Below, one piece after another: positions 24,210-34,039 of a stretch of 64,000 bases of DNA. Source of the stretch: Candidimonas humi (GTDB taxonomy: Bacteria > Pseudomonadota > Gammaproteobacteria > Burkholderiales > Burkholderiaceae_B); the NCBI RefSeq assembly GCF_019166065.1, contig NZ_JAHTBN010000004.1:62001-126000 (forward strand). Reading direction: 5' to 3'. Both the position numbers and the translations under genes were made by a program. The notes below the pieces were generated by a model. That model ran no database searches, had not been told where the DNA came from, and saw only the letters and a list, made by a program, of their open reading frames with translations. The first letter of the stretch is position 1. Each line of letters opens with the position of its first letter.

Positions 24210-25046
24210 ATGCTCGTTCCGTTTCTCATTATGCTTCGCGAAGGTATCGAAGCAGCCTTGATCGTGGGCATCGTTGCCGGCTACCTGAAGCAGACCGGGC
24301 GTGGGCAGTGGCTCGGCGTGGTCTGGCTGGGCATATTGCTGGCCGCGGGCCTGTCGCTGTTCGTCGGCGCCGCGCTGCAGTTCGCCAGTGCCGAATTTCC
24401 CCAGAAACTCCAGGAATTGTTCGAAGCCCTGGTCGGCCTGCTGGCCGTATGCGTGCTGACTTCCATGGTTTTCTGGATGCGCAAGGCGGCCCGCTCCATT
24501 GCCAATGAATTGCGGGCCTCGGTGGACGCCGCGCTGGCACAGCCGGGACACAAGGCCTATGGCCTGATCGCCATGATCTTCTTTGCGGTCGCGCGCGAAG
24601 GGCTGGAATCGGTGTTTTTCCTGCTGGCTACTTTCCAGCAGAGCGAAGGCCTGGCCGCGCCGCTCGGCGCCTTGCTCGGGCTGGTCTGCGCGGCGGTCAT
24701 CGGCTATGGCATCTACGTCGGCGGCGTGCGGCTCAACCTGCGGCGCTTCTTCCGCTGGACCGGCATATTCATCCTGGTCGTGGCGGCGGGCATCCTGGCC
24801 GGCTCGATCCGTGCGCTGCACGAGGCGGGCCTCTGGAACCATTTCCAGAGCGTGGTGGTCGACCTGAGCGGCATCCTGCCCGTGGGCAGCGCCGTCGGTA
24901 CGCTCTTCTCGGGCATATTCGGCTACCAGGACACGCCGACGGTCAGCGAGGTGTGCGCCTATAGCGTGTTCCTGGTCGTCACTTTATATCTGTTTTTGCG
25001 TCCGGCACGGGTCCCCGCCGTGGCGGCGGAGTACTCGCGGTCATGA
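24210..25046 (+). CDS. efeU: Ferrous iron permease EfeU (FTR1 family)
   Basis: A 278-residue inner-membrane permease with about seven transmembrane segments. The two iron-binding REXXE motifs are present: REGIE at residues 10-14 and REGLE at 129-133. It moves iron across the inner membrane after oxidation/handling by EfeO and EfeB. Its stop overlaps the efeO start by 4 bp. It is the first gene of a four-gene operon U-O-B-M under a Fur box. Confidence 0.95.
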   Translation: MLVPFLIMLREGIEAALIVGIVAGYLKQTGRGQWLGVVWLGILLAAGLSLFVGAALQFASAEFPQKLQELFEALVGLLAVCVLTSMVFWMRKAARSIANELRASVDAALAQPGHKAYGLIAMIFFAVAREGLESVFFLLATFQQSEGLAAPLGALLGLVCAAVIGYGIYVGGVRLNLRRFFRWTGIFILVVAAGILAGSIRALHEAGLWNHFQSVVVDLSGILPVGSAVGTLFSGIFGYQDTPTVSEVCAYSVFLVVTLYLFLRPARVPAVAAEYSRS

Positions 25047-26230
25047 ATCAACGCTCCAATCCGGCCGCTGCGGCCCCTTCGATGCGCGGCCTGCGCCTTG
25101 CGCTGCTGTTTGCCGTGCTGTTCGTGCTGGCCGGATTCGTACTTTTCTATATAGGCACGCGTCACGCCCAGCTCAACCGCGCGAGCGAAGACCGCGTCGT
25201 GTCCGTGGAAGTGGGCGCGCACGCCTGCACCCCCGAGAACCTGACGGTGCCCGCCGGCAAGACCGTGTTCCGCATCCAGAACACCTCGGATCGCGCGGTG
25301 GAATGGGAAATCCTGGACGGCGTGATGGTGGTCGAAGAGCGCGAGAACATCGTGCCCGGCTTCACCCAGACGCTGACGGCCAACCTGGCGCCCGGCGATT
25401 ACGCCATTACCTGCGGCCTGCTCAGCAACCCCCGCGGTCGCCTGCACGTGACGCCGACCGAGGCCTCGCAAGCCAGCATGGCGGCGGCGCCCTCGCTGGC
25501 CGATTTCGTCGGCCCGCTGTCCGAATACCGGGTCTATCTGGGAACCCAGTCGGCCGCGCTGGCGCAGGCCGCCCGCAAGCTGGCCGACGCCATCGAGGCG
25601 GCGGATTCGACCCAGGCGCGTGCCGCCTACCTTGCCGCGCACCAGGCCTATGCCCGCGTCGGGCCGGTGGCCGGCTTGTTCGCCGATCTCGACCATCGCC
25701 TGGACGCCAGCGCGGCGTATTTCGACCAGCGCGAGTCCGATCCCGCGTTCAGCGGATTCCGCCGCATCGAATACGGCCTGTATGCGCAAGGCCAGCTCCA
25801 GTCCCTGGTGCCGGTGGCCCGGGCGCTGGTGGCGGACGTGGACACGCTGTCCGGCCGCATCGACGAACTGTCTCTCAAGCCCGCCCAACTGGCGACCCTG
25901 GGCGCCAGGCGCCTCGAACAAATGGCTTCGGCGCTGGACGTCAAGCCCGAGCCCTACGCCCAGGACGGCGTGGCCCAGGCCGCCGCGACCCTCGACGGGG
26001 TACACGAGATCTACAGGCTGCTGCAGCCGCTGCTCAAGAACCAGGCCGCGCTCGAAAAATCGGTCGCCGATGGCTTCGCGGCGGCGGCCGGTACGCTGCA
26101 GCCCTTGCGCGATGCTTCGGGATACCCCGATGATGCCCGCGTCGCCCCGGCCGTGCGCGCTACGCTGGCCAAGCAGTTGCACGCGCTGTCGGCCGATCTC
26201 GGACGCATCAACCCCGCTCTCGGACTTTGA
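25043..26230 (+). CDS. efeO: EfeO: cupredoxin plus M75 imelysin iron-binding protein
   Basis: A 395-residue exported protein. A signal-anchor (LALLFAVLFVLAGFVLFYI, residues about 18-37) is followed by a cupredoxin domain (about 50-140, with Cys62 and Cys124 in HACTPEN and ITCGLL) and an M75 imelysin domain (about 153-390). EfeO is thought to capture iron in the periplasm for EfeU. The imelysin metal motif normally reads HxxE, but here it is Arg240-Arg-Ile-Glu243 (GFRRIEYG), so the His is replaced. The operon's fourth gene keeps the His. The start overlaps efeU by 4 bp. Confidence 0.92.
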   Translation: MNQRSNPAAAAPSMRGLRLALLFAVLFVLAGFVLFYIGTRHAQLNRASEDRVVSVEVGAHACTPENLTVPAGKTVFRIQNTSDRAVEWEILDGVMVVEERENIVPGFTQTLTANLAPGDYAITCGLLSNPRGRLHVTPTEASQASMAAAPSLADFVGPLSEYRVYLGTQSAALAQAARKLADAIEAADSTQARAAYLAAHQAYARVGPVAGLFADLDHRLDASAAYFDQRESDPAFSGFRRIEYGLYAQGQLQSLVPVARALVADVDTLSGRIDELSLKPAQLATLGARRLEQMASALDVKPEPYAQDGVAQAAATLDGVHEIYRLLQPLLKNQAALEKSVADGFAAAAGTLQPLRDASGYPDDARVAPAVRATLAKQLHALSADLGRINPALGL

Positions 26231-26351
26231 TTGAACGGGTCGGCGCAATGAAGCCTTGGACCGGCCTGGTGGGCGTACCCTTGCTGCTCGCCCACGCAGC
26301 GATCCTGCGCATTGCCGCCACCGCCCGGACCCATGAATGCCAGGGAATTCC

Positions 26352-27668
26352 ATGACAAAACCTACTGTTGATACCCTCGAAACACTCGGTTCGCCCAAAC
26401 GCAGGCGCTTGCTGGCCGGCGCGGGGGCGCTGGGCGGAGCCCTGGCCGCCGACCTGGCGCGCGCGGCCCCGTCTGCCCAGCCCGCTGCCCGGCCCGCCTC
26501 CGACGAGGCGATGGTTACCGATGCGCCCACTACCGGCGCCAGCCTGCAGGATAAATATCCCTTCCATGGCCTGCGCCAGCAGGGCATCACGACGCCCCGG
26601 CCGGCCTCCGGCATGGTGGCAGCCTTCGACGTGCTGGCCAGCGACCGCGCAGGCCTGGAACGTTTGTTTCGCACCTTGACCGAGCGCATCGCCTTTCTTA
26701 CCCAGGGCGGCCCGGTGCCCGAGATCGACCCGAATTACCCGCCGCCCGATTCGGGCATCCTGGGGCCGGTGATCACGCCCGACGGCCTGACGATCACCGT
26801 GTCGGTGGGCGAGTCGCTGTTCGACAAGCGCTTCGGCCTGGCTGCCCACAAGCCGCGCCACCTGACGCGCATGACGGGTTTTCCCAACGATGCGCTGGTC
26901 GAGAGCCTGTGCCACGGCGATTTGTTGCTGCAGTTTTGCGCGCACACGCCGGACTCGAACATCCATGCCCTGCGCGACATCGTCAAGAATACGCCCGACC
27001 TGCTGTATCTGAGGTGGAAGCAGGAAGGGACGGTGCCTACCGTTCCCGCCGTGGCCGGCCAGCGTCCCGGCAGTGCGCGCAATCTTCTCGGTTTCCACGA
27101 CGGCACGGCCAACCCCGATTCGCGCGACGAGCACATGATGGACCGCGTCGTCTGGGTCGGGCCGGAAGACGGCGAGCCAGCCTGGGCCACGCATGGCAGC
27201 TACCAGGCCGTGCGCCTCATCCGCATGTTCGTCGAGCGCTGGGACCGTACGCCGCTGCAAGAACAGGAATCCATCTTCGGACGCCGCAAGGCGAGCGGGG
27301 CGCCGATGGACGGCAAGAAGGAATTCGACGAGCCCGACTACAGCCGTGACCCCAAGGGCAAGGTCACGCCGCTGGATTCGCACATCCGCCTGGCGGATGA
27401 CCGTACGCCGGAATCGCGGCGCCATCTCATTTTGCGCCGGCCGTTCAATTACTCGAACGGTGTGGCCAAGAACGGCCAGATGGACATGGGGCTGCTGTTC
27501 ATCGTGTACCAGGCCAATCTCGCCGAGGGGTTCATCGCAGTACAGAGCAAGCTCAATGGCGAGCCTCTGGAGGAATACATCAAGCCGGTCGGCGGCGGTT
27601 ATTTCTTCGTCTTGCCGGGGGCCGAGCGCGAGGGCGATTTTCTAGGGCAGGGGCTGCTGCGGGCCTGA
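26352..27668 (+). CDS. efeB: EfeB: Tat-exported DyP-type heme peroxidase
   Basis: A 438-residue protein with a twin-arginine-type signal (SPKRRRLLAGAGALGGALAA), as expected for a cofactor-loaded exported enzyme. The DyP hallmark GXXDG is seen in LLGFHDGTANPD, and the proximal heme ligand is probably the His of DSHIRLAD. EfeB is proposed to oxidise ferrous iron or to release iron from heme for EfeO/EfeU. The ATG at 26352 was chosen over the in-frame one at 26337 because it gives the usual short n-region; the other remains possible. The gap from efeO is about 120 bp, larger than elsewhere in the operon. Confidence 0.93.
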   Translation: MTKPTVDTLETLGSPKRRRLLAGAGALGGALAADLARAAPSAQPAARPASDEAMVTDAPTTGASLQDKYPFHGLRQQGITTPRPASGMVAAFDVLASDRAGLERLFRTLTERIAFLTQGGPVPEIDPNYPPPDSGILGPVITPDGLTITVSVGESLFDKRFGLAAHKPRHLTRMTGFPNDALVESLCHGDLLLQFCAHTPDSNIHALRDIVKNTPDLLYLRWKQEGTVPTVPAVAGQRPGSARNLLGFHDGTANPDSRDEHMMDRVVWVGPEDGEPAWATHGSYQAVRLIRMFVERWDRTPLQEQESIFGRRKASGAPMDGKKEFDEPDYSRDPKGKVTPLDSHIRLADDRTPESRRHLILRRPFNYSNGVAKNGQMDMGLLFIVYQANLAEGFIAVQSKLNGEPLEEYIKPVGGGYFFVLPGAEREGDFLGQGLLRA

Positions 27669-27732
27669 GGGGCCGCGGGGCTTTACTTAAATATCAAATA
27701 GGCTGTATTTCACAATCTGGGAGAAACAAGCA

Positions 27733-28560
27733 ATGAGCATAAAAACGGGCCTGGCGGCCTTGTTGGCAGTCGCTTCCTTGTGCGTGGCGACGGTAGCCGG
27801 CGCGGCGGTCTCGCCGCTGGATCTGGTCAAGCCGATCGCGGATTACAAGGTATATGTCTCGAAAGAAGTCGGCCAGCTCGTCACGCAGACGCGGGCCTTC
27901 ACCGATGCCGTCAAGGCGGGCGACCTGAAAAAGGCCAAGGAACTGTACGCGCCTACGCGCACGCACTACGAGTCCATCGAACCCATCGCCGAACTCTTCA
28001 GCGACCTGGACAGCTCCATCGACTCGCGCGCCGACGATCATGAAAAACGCGAGAGCGACCCGGCGTTCACCGGCTTCCACCGCATCGAATACGGCTTGTA
28101 CGCCAAGAACAGCACCGAGGGCCTGGCGCCCTTTGCCGACAAGCTGATGAAGGACGTGCTCGAATTGCAGAGCCGCATCAAGACGCTGGTGTTCCCGCCC
28201 TCGAAGGTGGTGGGTGGCGCCGCGGCGCTGATGGAAGAAGTTGCGGCGACCAAGATCTCCGGCGAGGAAGACCGCTACAGCCACACCGACCTGTGGGACT
28301 TCCAGGCCAATGTGGACGGCGCCCAGGTGATCGTGAAGTTGCTCGATCCCCTGATCCGCAAGCAGGATCCGGCTTTTGCCGACAAGATCGCGAAGAATTT
28401 CGCCACCGTCGACGCCATTCTTGCCAAGTACAAGACGCCCCAGGGCGGCTTCGAGACCTACGACAAGCTGACGTCCGCGGACCGCAAGGCGCTGGTCGGC
28501 CCGGTGCAGACACTGGCCGAAGACTTGTCGCGGCTGCGCGGGCTGTTCGGCCTGAAATAA
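27733..28560 (+). CDS. EfeM-type periplasmic imelysin protein without cupredoxin
   Basis: A 275-residue protein with a Sec signal ([19 protein letters not shown]) and a single M75 imelysin domain. The HxxE motif is intact, His116-Arg-Ile-Glu119 in TGFHRIEYG. It is paralogous to the imelysin half of EfeO, with shared patterns such as ESDPAF, IEYGLYA and the final LRGLFGL-like helix. It follows efeB by 64 bp and ends in front of a strong terminator, so it closes the iron-uptake operon. It likely binds ferric or other metal ions in the periplasm. Confidence 0.9.
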   Translation: MSIKTGLAALLAVASLCVATVAGAAVSPLDLVKPIADYKVYVSKEVGQLVTQTRAFTDAVKAGDLKKAKELYAPTRTHYESIEPIAELFSDLDSSIDSRADDHEKRESDPAFTGFHRIEYGLYAKNSTEGLAPFADKLMKDVLELQSRIKTLVFPPSKVVGGAAALMEEVAATKISGEEDRYSHTDLWDFQANVDGAQVIVKLLDPLIRKQDPAFADKIAKNFATVDAILAKYKTPQGGFETYDKLTSADRKALVGPVQTLAEDLSRLRGLFGLK

Positions 28561-28579
28561 GCCAGCCGGCAGCAAGACG

Positions 28580-28613
28580 GCGCGCACGCCCTCGGGCGTG
28601 CGCGCTTTTTTTT
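28580..28613 (+). terminator. Strong Rho-independent terminator of the efe operon
   Basis: GCGCGCACGCC and GGCGTGCGCGC form an 11-bp perfect GC stem with a CTCG loop, followed by eight T residues. The T-run overlaps the stop codon of the convergent gltX gene. Confidence 0.92.
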
Positions 28614-30021
28614 ATATCTCGGCCAGGCGCCGCAGCACGGTTTCCCGCCCGATCAGGGCGAGCACGGCGTCCACCGCGGGCGTCTGTTTGCGTCCGGTGA
28701 CGGCCACGCGCAACGGGATGCCGAGCTTGGGCATCTTGATGCCCCGGGCTTCCAGGACATCGTGCACCACCCCGGATATCGCTTCGGTAGTCCATACGGG
28801 CAGCGCCGCCGCGCGCTGCGCGAAATCCTGCAAGACGGCACGTGCGGCTTCGTCGAGGTGCTGGGCGCGCAGCGCCTCGTCGGCGGGCTGGTAGGGGCCG
28901 CAGAACAGCATGGCCGCCTCTGCCAGTTGGTTCAGGGTTTCGGCGCGTTCCTTGAGCAGGCCCATCGCCGCCGCCAGGTCGATCGCGGCCGGGTCGCCGC
29001 CCAGGGCCGCGATGCGCGGGGCCACGCGTTCGGCCAGTTGCGCATCGGGCATCTGCCGGATGTAGTGGGCATTGACCCAGTTCAGTTTCTTGGGGTCCCA
29101 CTGCGCCGCCGATTTGCTCAGGTGGCGGGTGTCGAACCACTCGATCAGTTGCTCGCGGCTGAACAGTTCGTCGTTGCCGTGGCTCCAGCCCAGACGGGCC
29201 AGGTAGTTCATCATGGCCTCGGGCAGGTAGCCTTCGCGGTCGTATTCCATCACGTTGACCGCGCCGTGGCGCTTGGACAGTTTTTCGCCATCGGGCCCGA
29301 GTATCATGGGCACGTGCCCGTACTGCGGCAGCTCGGCGCCCAGCGCGCGTAAAATATTGATCTGCCTCGGGGTATTGTTGACGTGGTCGTCGCCGCGTAG
29401 CACGTGGGTGATGCGCATGTCCCAGTCGTCCACCACGACGCAGAAATTGTAGGTCGGCGTGCCGTCGGGCCGGGCGATGATCAGGTCGTCGAGTTCGGCA
29501 TTGTCGAAGCTGATCGGGCCCTTGATCAGGTCGTTCCAGCCGGTGGCGCCTTCCTGGGGGTTCTTGAAGCGCACCACGGGCTTGCGCCCTTCGGGTATGG
29601 GCGGCAGCACTTTGCCGGGCTCGGGGCGCCAGGTGCCGTCGTAACGCGGCTTGGCGCCGCGCGCACGGGCCCGTTCCCGCATGGCTTCGACTTCTTCAGG
29701 GCTGCTGTAGCAATGGTAGGCGGTGCCGGCGGCCAGCATTTGCGCCACGACCTCGCGGTAGCGGTCCATGCGCTGCATCTGGTAGTAGGGGCCTTCGTCG
29801 GGCTGCATTTCCAGCCACTGCATGCTGTCCAGGATCGCCTGCACGGCCTCGGGCGTGGAACGTTCCAGGTCGGTGTCCTCGATGCGCAGCACGAACACGC
29901 CCTGGTGATGGCGGGCATAGGCCCACGAGAACAGGGCGGTGCGGGCGCCTCCCAGGTGCAGGTAGCCGGTGGGCGAGGGCGCAAAGCGTGTGCGGACGAC
30001 AGGGGTTTGGGCAGAGGTCAT
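28612..30021 (-). CDS. gltX: Glutamyl-tRNA synthetase
   Basis: A 469-residue class I synthetase starting [13 protein letters not shown]. The HIGH-like signature is [14 protein letters not shown] near the N-terminus and the KMSKS-like loop is EKLSKRHG. It charges tRNA-Glu in the cytoplasm. The frame is open 11 codons upstream, but the MTSAQ start matches the family length. It converges with the efe operon and shares the terminator region. Confidence 0.97.
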   Translation of the reverse strand: MTSAQTPVVRTRFAPSPTGYLHLGGARTALFSWAYARHHQGVFVLRIEDTDLERSTPEAVQAILDSMQWLEMQPDEGPYYQMQRMDRYREVVAQMLAAGTAYHCYSSPEEVEAMRERARARGAKPRYDGTWRPEPGKVLPPIPEGRKPVVRFKNPQEGATGWNDLIKGPISFDNAELDDLIIARPDGTPTYNFCVVVDDWDMRITHVLRGDDHVNNTPRQINILRALGAELPQYGHVPMILGPDGEKLSKRHGAVNVMEYDREGYLPEAMMNYLARLGWSHGNDELFSREQLIEWFDTRHLSKSAAQWDPKKLNWVNAHYIRQMPDAQLAERVAPRIAALGGDPAAIDLAAAMGLLKERAETLNQLAEAAMLFCGPYQPADEALRAQHLDEAARAVLQDFAQRAAALPVWTTEAISGVVHDVLEARGIKMPKLGIPLRVAVTGRKQTPAVDAVLALIGRETVLRRLAEI

Positions 30022-30169
30022 GGTGTATCGTGGTTCGGCCGTCGGCCGCGGCATGGCCGCGGTGCGATGGCATCGTAGGTAAAACAGTATTTTAGTGTGA
30101 ACGCGCCCGGCGTCCGGCTACGGTCCGGCCGGCGGGTGCGATCCAGCCAATCAGGAATCCGGATAAAGC

Positions 30170-32674
30170 ATGTTGCGACATCGTCTGGCGGCCCTGTTCG
30201 AGCCGCAATCCCTGCTGGTGCTGAGCGATCGGCGCCTGCCCATGGAGGATGCCGAGTCATCGGCGCCCGCGGCCGCGGGCGCGCAGGGCAGCCCGACCCA
30301 TGTCCGCCTGTGGGCCGGGCGCAGCAGCTTCGTGAGGGCGCCGGCGGACGGGCCTATCGAGCTGAGCGAGGCCGACATGGCTTTTGCCTGGGGAGGCCGC
30401 GCCGATCTCGCGCTGGTGTGCGTCGCTCCGGCGCGCCTGCCCGAGGCGCTGCAGGCCGTGCGCGCGGTGCGGCCGCACTGCCTGATCCTGCTGCCGCAGG
30501 GGCAGCCCTCGGCCGACCGCTTGCAAGACATGGCTTATTGCCGCGCCTGGGGGCGCCTGAACGATTGCCTGGTGCTCGGCCCGAATTCCTTCGGCGTGCA
30601 GCGCCCGCACCTGGGCCTCAATCTCACGCATCAACCTGTGCCCGCCCTGGCCGGCCGCGTGGCGCTGGTGGCCCAGTCGCGATCCATCACCGCGGCGGTG
30701 CTGGACTGGGCCGAGGACGTCAATCTCGGGTTCTCGGCAGTGGTATCGGTGGGCGACGAGGCGATCATCGACGTGTCCCAGGTGCTGGAATACCTGTCCA
30801 TGGACGCCCACACCGACAGCATCGCCCTGTACGTCGAGGACGTCGATTCGGTGCGGGCCTTCGCCAGTGCCTTGCGTGCGGCAGCCAGCGTCAAGCCCGT
30901 GGTGGTGCTGCGCACGGGGCGTGCCGCCGATCCGCAGCACGATGCCGTGTTCAATGCGCTGCTGAGGCGCGTGGGCGCAGTGCGCGTAAGCTATTTTGTG
31001 CAATTGTTCTCGGCGCTCAAGGTGCTGGGTTATGCCCGGCGCCCGCGCGGCCGCCGCATCGCCTTGCTGGCCAACGGCAATGGCGCGACGCACCTGGCCC
31101 TGGACATCATGGGGCCGGCTGCCGCGGTGCTGCGCGCCGAATTCTCCGCGCCCACGCTCAAGACTTTGCGCGAGCTGCTCGAGCCGGGTGCGGAGACGCA
31201 CAATCCGGTAGTTACCCATGCGGCCCTGGATCCGGCCCGAGTGGCGCAGATTCTTGGCGCGCTGGTCGAAGACTCCGGGGTGGACGGCGTGCTGGTGCTG
31301 CTGGCGCCCGATCCCCTGAGCGATATGTCGGCTGTCGCGCGGCAACTGGCCACGCTGGCCCCGCAGGCGCGCAAGCCCATCATCACCTGCTTCATGGGGG
31401 ACGCCAGCATGCGCGGCTTGCGGCATCTGCTCGACGATGTGGGCACCCCGGCATTCCGCACCCCCGAGACGGCGGCCCACGCCTTCGGCATCCTGGCCGC
31501 CTACCACTACAACCAGGTGCTGGCGCAGCAGACCTTGCCGCCTGAACCGCTGGATCGTCCGCCGCGCGTGGACGAGGCGCGCGCTGTCTTGCGCGCCGCG
31601 CGCGCCGCCGGCCGCACCCGGCTCGGCGCCGCCGAGTGCCAGCAGGTGCTGGACTGCTTCGCCATTCCGGTGCGCTGCGACGCCCCGGCCCGGGATCCGG
31701 CGCTTGCGGCCGAGATCGCCACCCCCATGGCGATACGCGTGAAGCGCGACGCGCGGCTCGGACCCTATGTGCAATTCGGGACGGGCGACGGCAGCCTCGA
31801 CCAGGTCCACGACCGGGCCATAGACCTGCCGCCTTTCAACAGTTTCCTGGCGCGCCAGTTGGTCGAGCGCAGCGCGCTCTGGCGCCGCGTCCTGTCGCGC
31901 CAGATGAGTCCCGCGGCCTTCGAGCTGCTGCGCGAGGCGCTGGAACACATATCCAACCTGGTGACGCTGCTCGACGACGTGGAATCGCTAAGCATCGAGC
32001 CCTTGTATGCGGGCTCGACCCACTTGCAGGCCGGCGCCATAGACTTGAAGCTCACGGCCCGCGCCGCGGAGCAATTGCCGGAACAGTCGGGTTACCGGCA
32101 CATGGCGATTCACCCGTACCCGGCGCGCCTGGTGCAGTATCGGCATTTTGCCGACGGCCAGCCCTGGACGCTGCGGCCGATACGTCCGGAAGACGCCGAG
32201 CCCCTGCAAAACTTCGTGCGCGGCCTGTCCGATGAATCGCGCTACATGCGCTTCGTGTCCATGCTGCGCGAACTGACCCCGCGCATGCTCGAGCGCTACA
32301 CGCGCATCGACTACGACAAGGAACTGGCACTGGTGGCCACCATGCAGGTGCCCAATCCCGAACATCGCGGGCACCCGCGCGAAGAGATCATCGGCTTCGC
32401 CCATTACCTGCGCAACGCCGACGGGCGCGGCGCCGAATATGCGCTGGTGATCGCCGACGCCTGGCAGCGCCGCGGCCTGGGCATGAGCCTGATGCAGGCG
32501 CTGATCGAGGCGGCCCGCTCGCAGGGCCTGACCTATATAGACGGGCTGGTGCTGGCGTCCAACCACGCCATGCTGAGCCTGATGACGCGCCTGGGCCTGC
32601 GCAACGACGGCGATCCCGAGGACCCGACCATGCGGCGCGTCTGGCTCGATCTGGGAGAAGGCTCGGGCGGCTGA
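30170..32674 (+). CDS. Pat-type protein lysine acetyltransferase (ACS-like domain plus GNAT)
   Basis: An 834-residue fusion. The first 450 or so residues resemble the CoA-binding and ligase parts of NDP-forming acyl-CoA synthetases (GRVALVAQSRSITAAVLDW, GDEAIIDVSQVLEYL, ALLANGNGATHL). Residues about 475-640 resemble the ATP-grasp part (IPVRCDAPARD, MAIRVKRDA). The C-terminal 170 residues are a GNAT acetyltransferase (LRPIRPEDAE, VIADAWQRRGLGMSLM). This is the architecture of Salmonella Pat, which acetylates and inactivates acetyl-CoA synthetase. It starts 149 bp from the divergent gltX. Domain borders are approximate. Confidence 0.88.
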   Translation: MLRHRLAALFEPQSLLVLSDRRLPMEDAESSAPAAAGAQGSPTHVRLWAGRSSFVRAPADGPIELSEADMAFAWGGRADLALVCVAPARLPEALQAVRAVRPHCLILLPQGQPSADRLQDMAYCRAWGRLNDCLVLGPNSFGVQRPHLGLNLTHQPVPALAGRVALVAQSRSITAAVLDWAEDVNLGFSAVVSVGDEAIIDVSQVLEYLSMDAHTDSIALYVEDVDSVRAFASALRAAASVKPVVVLRTGRAADPQHDAVFNALLRRVGAVRVSYFVQLFSALKVLGYARRPRGRRIALLANGNGATHLALDIMGPAAAVLRAEFSAPTLKTLRELLEPGAETHNPVVTHAALDPARVAQILGALVEDSGVDGVLVLLAPDPLSDMSAVARQLATLAPQARKPIITCFMGDASMRGLRHLLDDVGTPAFRTPETAAHAFGILAAYHYNQVLAQQTLPPEPLDRPPRVDEARAVLRAARAAGRTRLGAAECQQVLDCFAIPVRCDAPARDPALAAEIATPMAIRVKRDARLGPYVQFGTGDGSLDQVHDRAIDLPPFNSFLARQLVERSALWRRVLSRQMSPAAFELLREALEHISNLVTLLDDVESLSIEPLYAGSTHLQAGAIDLKLTARAAEQLPEQSGYRHMAIHPYPARLVQYRHFADGQPWTLRPIRPEDAEPLQNFVRGLSDESRYMRFVSMLRELTPRMLERYTRIDYDKELALVATMQVPNPEHRGHPREEIIGFAHYLRNADGRGAEYALVIADAWQRRGLGMSLMQALIEAARSQGLTYIDGLVLASNHAMLSLMTRLGLRNDGDPEDPTMRRVWLDLGEGSGG

Positions 32675-32721
32675 GCGCCGCGCGCTTGCCGCGGCGCGGT
32701 CTGGCTCAGGGTGAACAGGCC

Positions 32722-33393
32722 CTAGGCCAGCACCCGCCTCAGGTAGGCGCCGATATCGGCGATTTCGTCCGCGCACACCGAGTGCGGCATGGGGTAGGTC
32801 TTCCAGCTTACGTCGAACCCCGCCTCGGCCAATATATGCTGCGAGGCCTGCCCGCGCGCCAGTTGTACCACCGGGTCGAAGAGGCCGTGCGCCATGAAAA
32901 TGGGCGTGTCCAGGTTGGCGTCGCTGTGCTCGGCCGCGAAGGTATCCGCCAGCGGCAGGTAGCCGGACAGCCCGATCATGCCCGCCAGCTTCTGCGGCAG
33001 GCGCGTGCCGGTGTGCAGCGTCATGGCGCAGCCCTGCGAAAAGCCGGCCAGCACGATCTTGTCGGTCGGGACGCCGCGCTGGTTCTCGCGCTCGATCAGG
33101 GCGCGCACCGCCAATTCCGATGCGCGTATGCCGCCGGCGTCCTCGCGGGCGCCCGCGGCCAGCAGCGTGATGTCGTACCAGGCGCGCATGGCCATGCCGT
33201 TGTTCAGCGTCACCGGCCGCACTGGCGCGTGCGGAAAGACGAAACGCACGGCGGGTGCCGCCCCCAGGCGCAGTTCGGGGACTATGGGAGCAAAATCGTG
33301 GCCGTCGGCGCCCAGGCCGTGCAGCCAGATCACCGCATGGCTCGGGTTCGGCGCGGTTTCGATTTCCAGGCAGTCCAGTAGCGGAGCGTTCAT
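32722..33393 (-). CDS. Carboxylesterase, phospholipase/carboxylesterase family
   Basis: A 223-residue single-domain alpha/beta hydrolase. The oxyanion segment is [12 protein letters not shown], the nucleophile elbow GFSQGCAM, the acid is in GLFDPVV and the His in MPHSVC. It matches the EstB/acyl-protein thioesterase-like family of soluble carboxylesterases. It overlaps the upstream darP stop by 4 bp (ATGA), so the two are translationally coupled, although they have no known functional link. Confidence 0.92.
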   Translation of the reverse strand: MNAPLLDCLEIETAPNPSHAVIWLHGLGADGHDFAPIVPELRLGAAPAVRFVFPHAPVRPVTLNNGMAMRAWYDITLLAAGAREDAGGIRASELAVRALIERENQRGVPTDKIVLAGFSQGCAMTLHTGTRLPQKLAGMIGLSGYLPLADTFAAEHSDANLDTPIFMAHGLFDPVVQLARGQASQHILAEAGFDVSWKTYPMPHSVCADEIADIGAYLRRVLA

Positions 33394-33962
33394 GCGGTTT
33401 CCTGTGTCGATGGGCTGTCCCCGTCCTGCGCCTCGGCCAGGGCCTTCAGGGCCTGGAACAGCGCGCGGTAGTGCTTGCGCTGGGGTTCCTGCCCGGGGCC
33501 CAGTGCGGCGTTGTTCTGGGCTTCTTTGCGGCCCGCGCGGATCAAGGTGCGCAGTTGCTGTGTATCGGCGCCAGGGTATTCGTCCAGCAGCTTGGTCAGC
33601 GCCTGGTCGTCGCGCAGCAGCAGCTCGCGCAGGCTTTCCAGGCGATGCATGGCGGCGGTCTGCTCGCGCGAACCGTTTTCCCAGGCGTCGAGGCGGCTGC
33701 GGATGGCATCGGCGTCGGCGGCGCGCATCAGCTTGCCGACGTAATGCACCTGGCGGCGCCGGCCTTCGCGGCCCGGGGTGCGCTGCGCCTCGCGGATCGC
33801 GTCGTACAGCTTTTCTTCCAGAGGCAGCTCGCGCAGCCTGTCGGTGGACAGCTCCACCAGGCGCTTGCCGAGATCCAGCAAGGCATGCATCTCGCGCTTG
33901 ACCTGCGATTTGCTGGGACGCTCGGCGTCGGTTTCGATGGGTTCCGTGGGGTGATTGGGCAT
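33390..33962 (-). CDS. darP: Ribosome-associated protein DarP (YjgA)
   Basis: A 190-residue highly charged helical protein starting [12 protein letters not shown]. Segments such as [22 protein letters not shown] and [13 protein letters not shown] are characteristic. DarP (formerly YjgA) binds 50S precursors and aids late assembly of the peptidyl-transferase centre. It is divergent from pmbA, the same arrangement as yjgA-pmbA in enterobacteria, which supports both names. The frame is open further upstream into pmbA but the start at 33962 fits the family. Confidence 0.92.
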   Translation of the reverse strand: MPNHPTEPIETDAERPSKSQVKREMHALLDLGKRLVELSTDRLRELPLEEKLYDAIREAQRTPGREGRRRQVHYVGKLMRAADADAIRSRLDAWENGSREQTAAMHRLESLRELLLRDDQALTKLLDEYPGADTQQLRTLIRAGRKEAQNNAALGPGQEPQRKHYRALFQALKALAEAQDGDSPSTQETA

Positions 33963-34039
33963 GGCGGGGACGAAAACATTCTTCTTTAATTGGCTATGAT
34001 AACCGCCTGACCTGAAAGAGCAGGATTGAAAGAGCCGCA

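Noticed and set aside
24959-26689. Long minus-strand frame over efeO
   Set aside because: Antisense shadow of efeO and the start of efeB; the translation has no recognisable domains.
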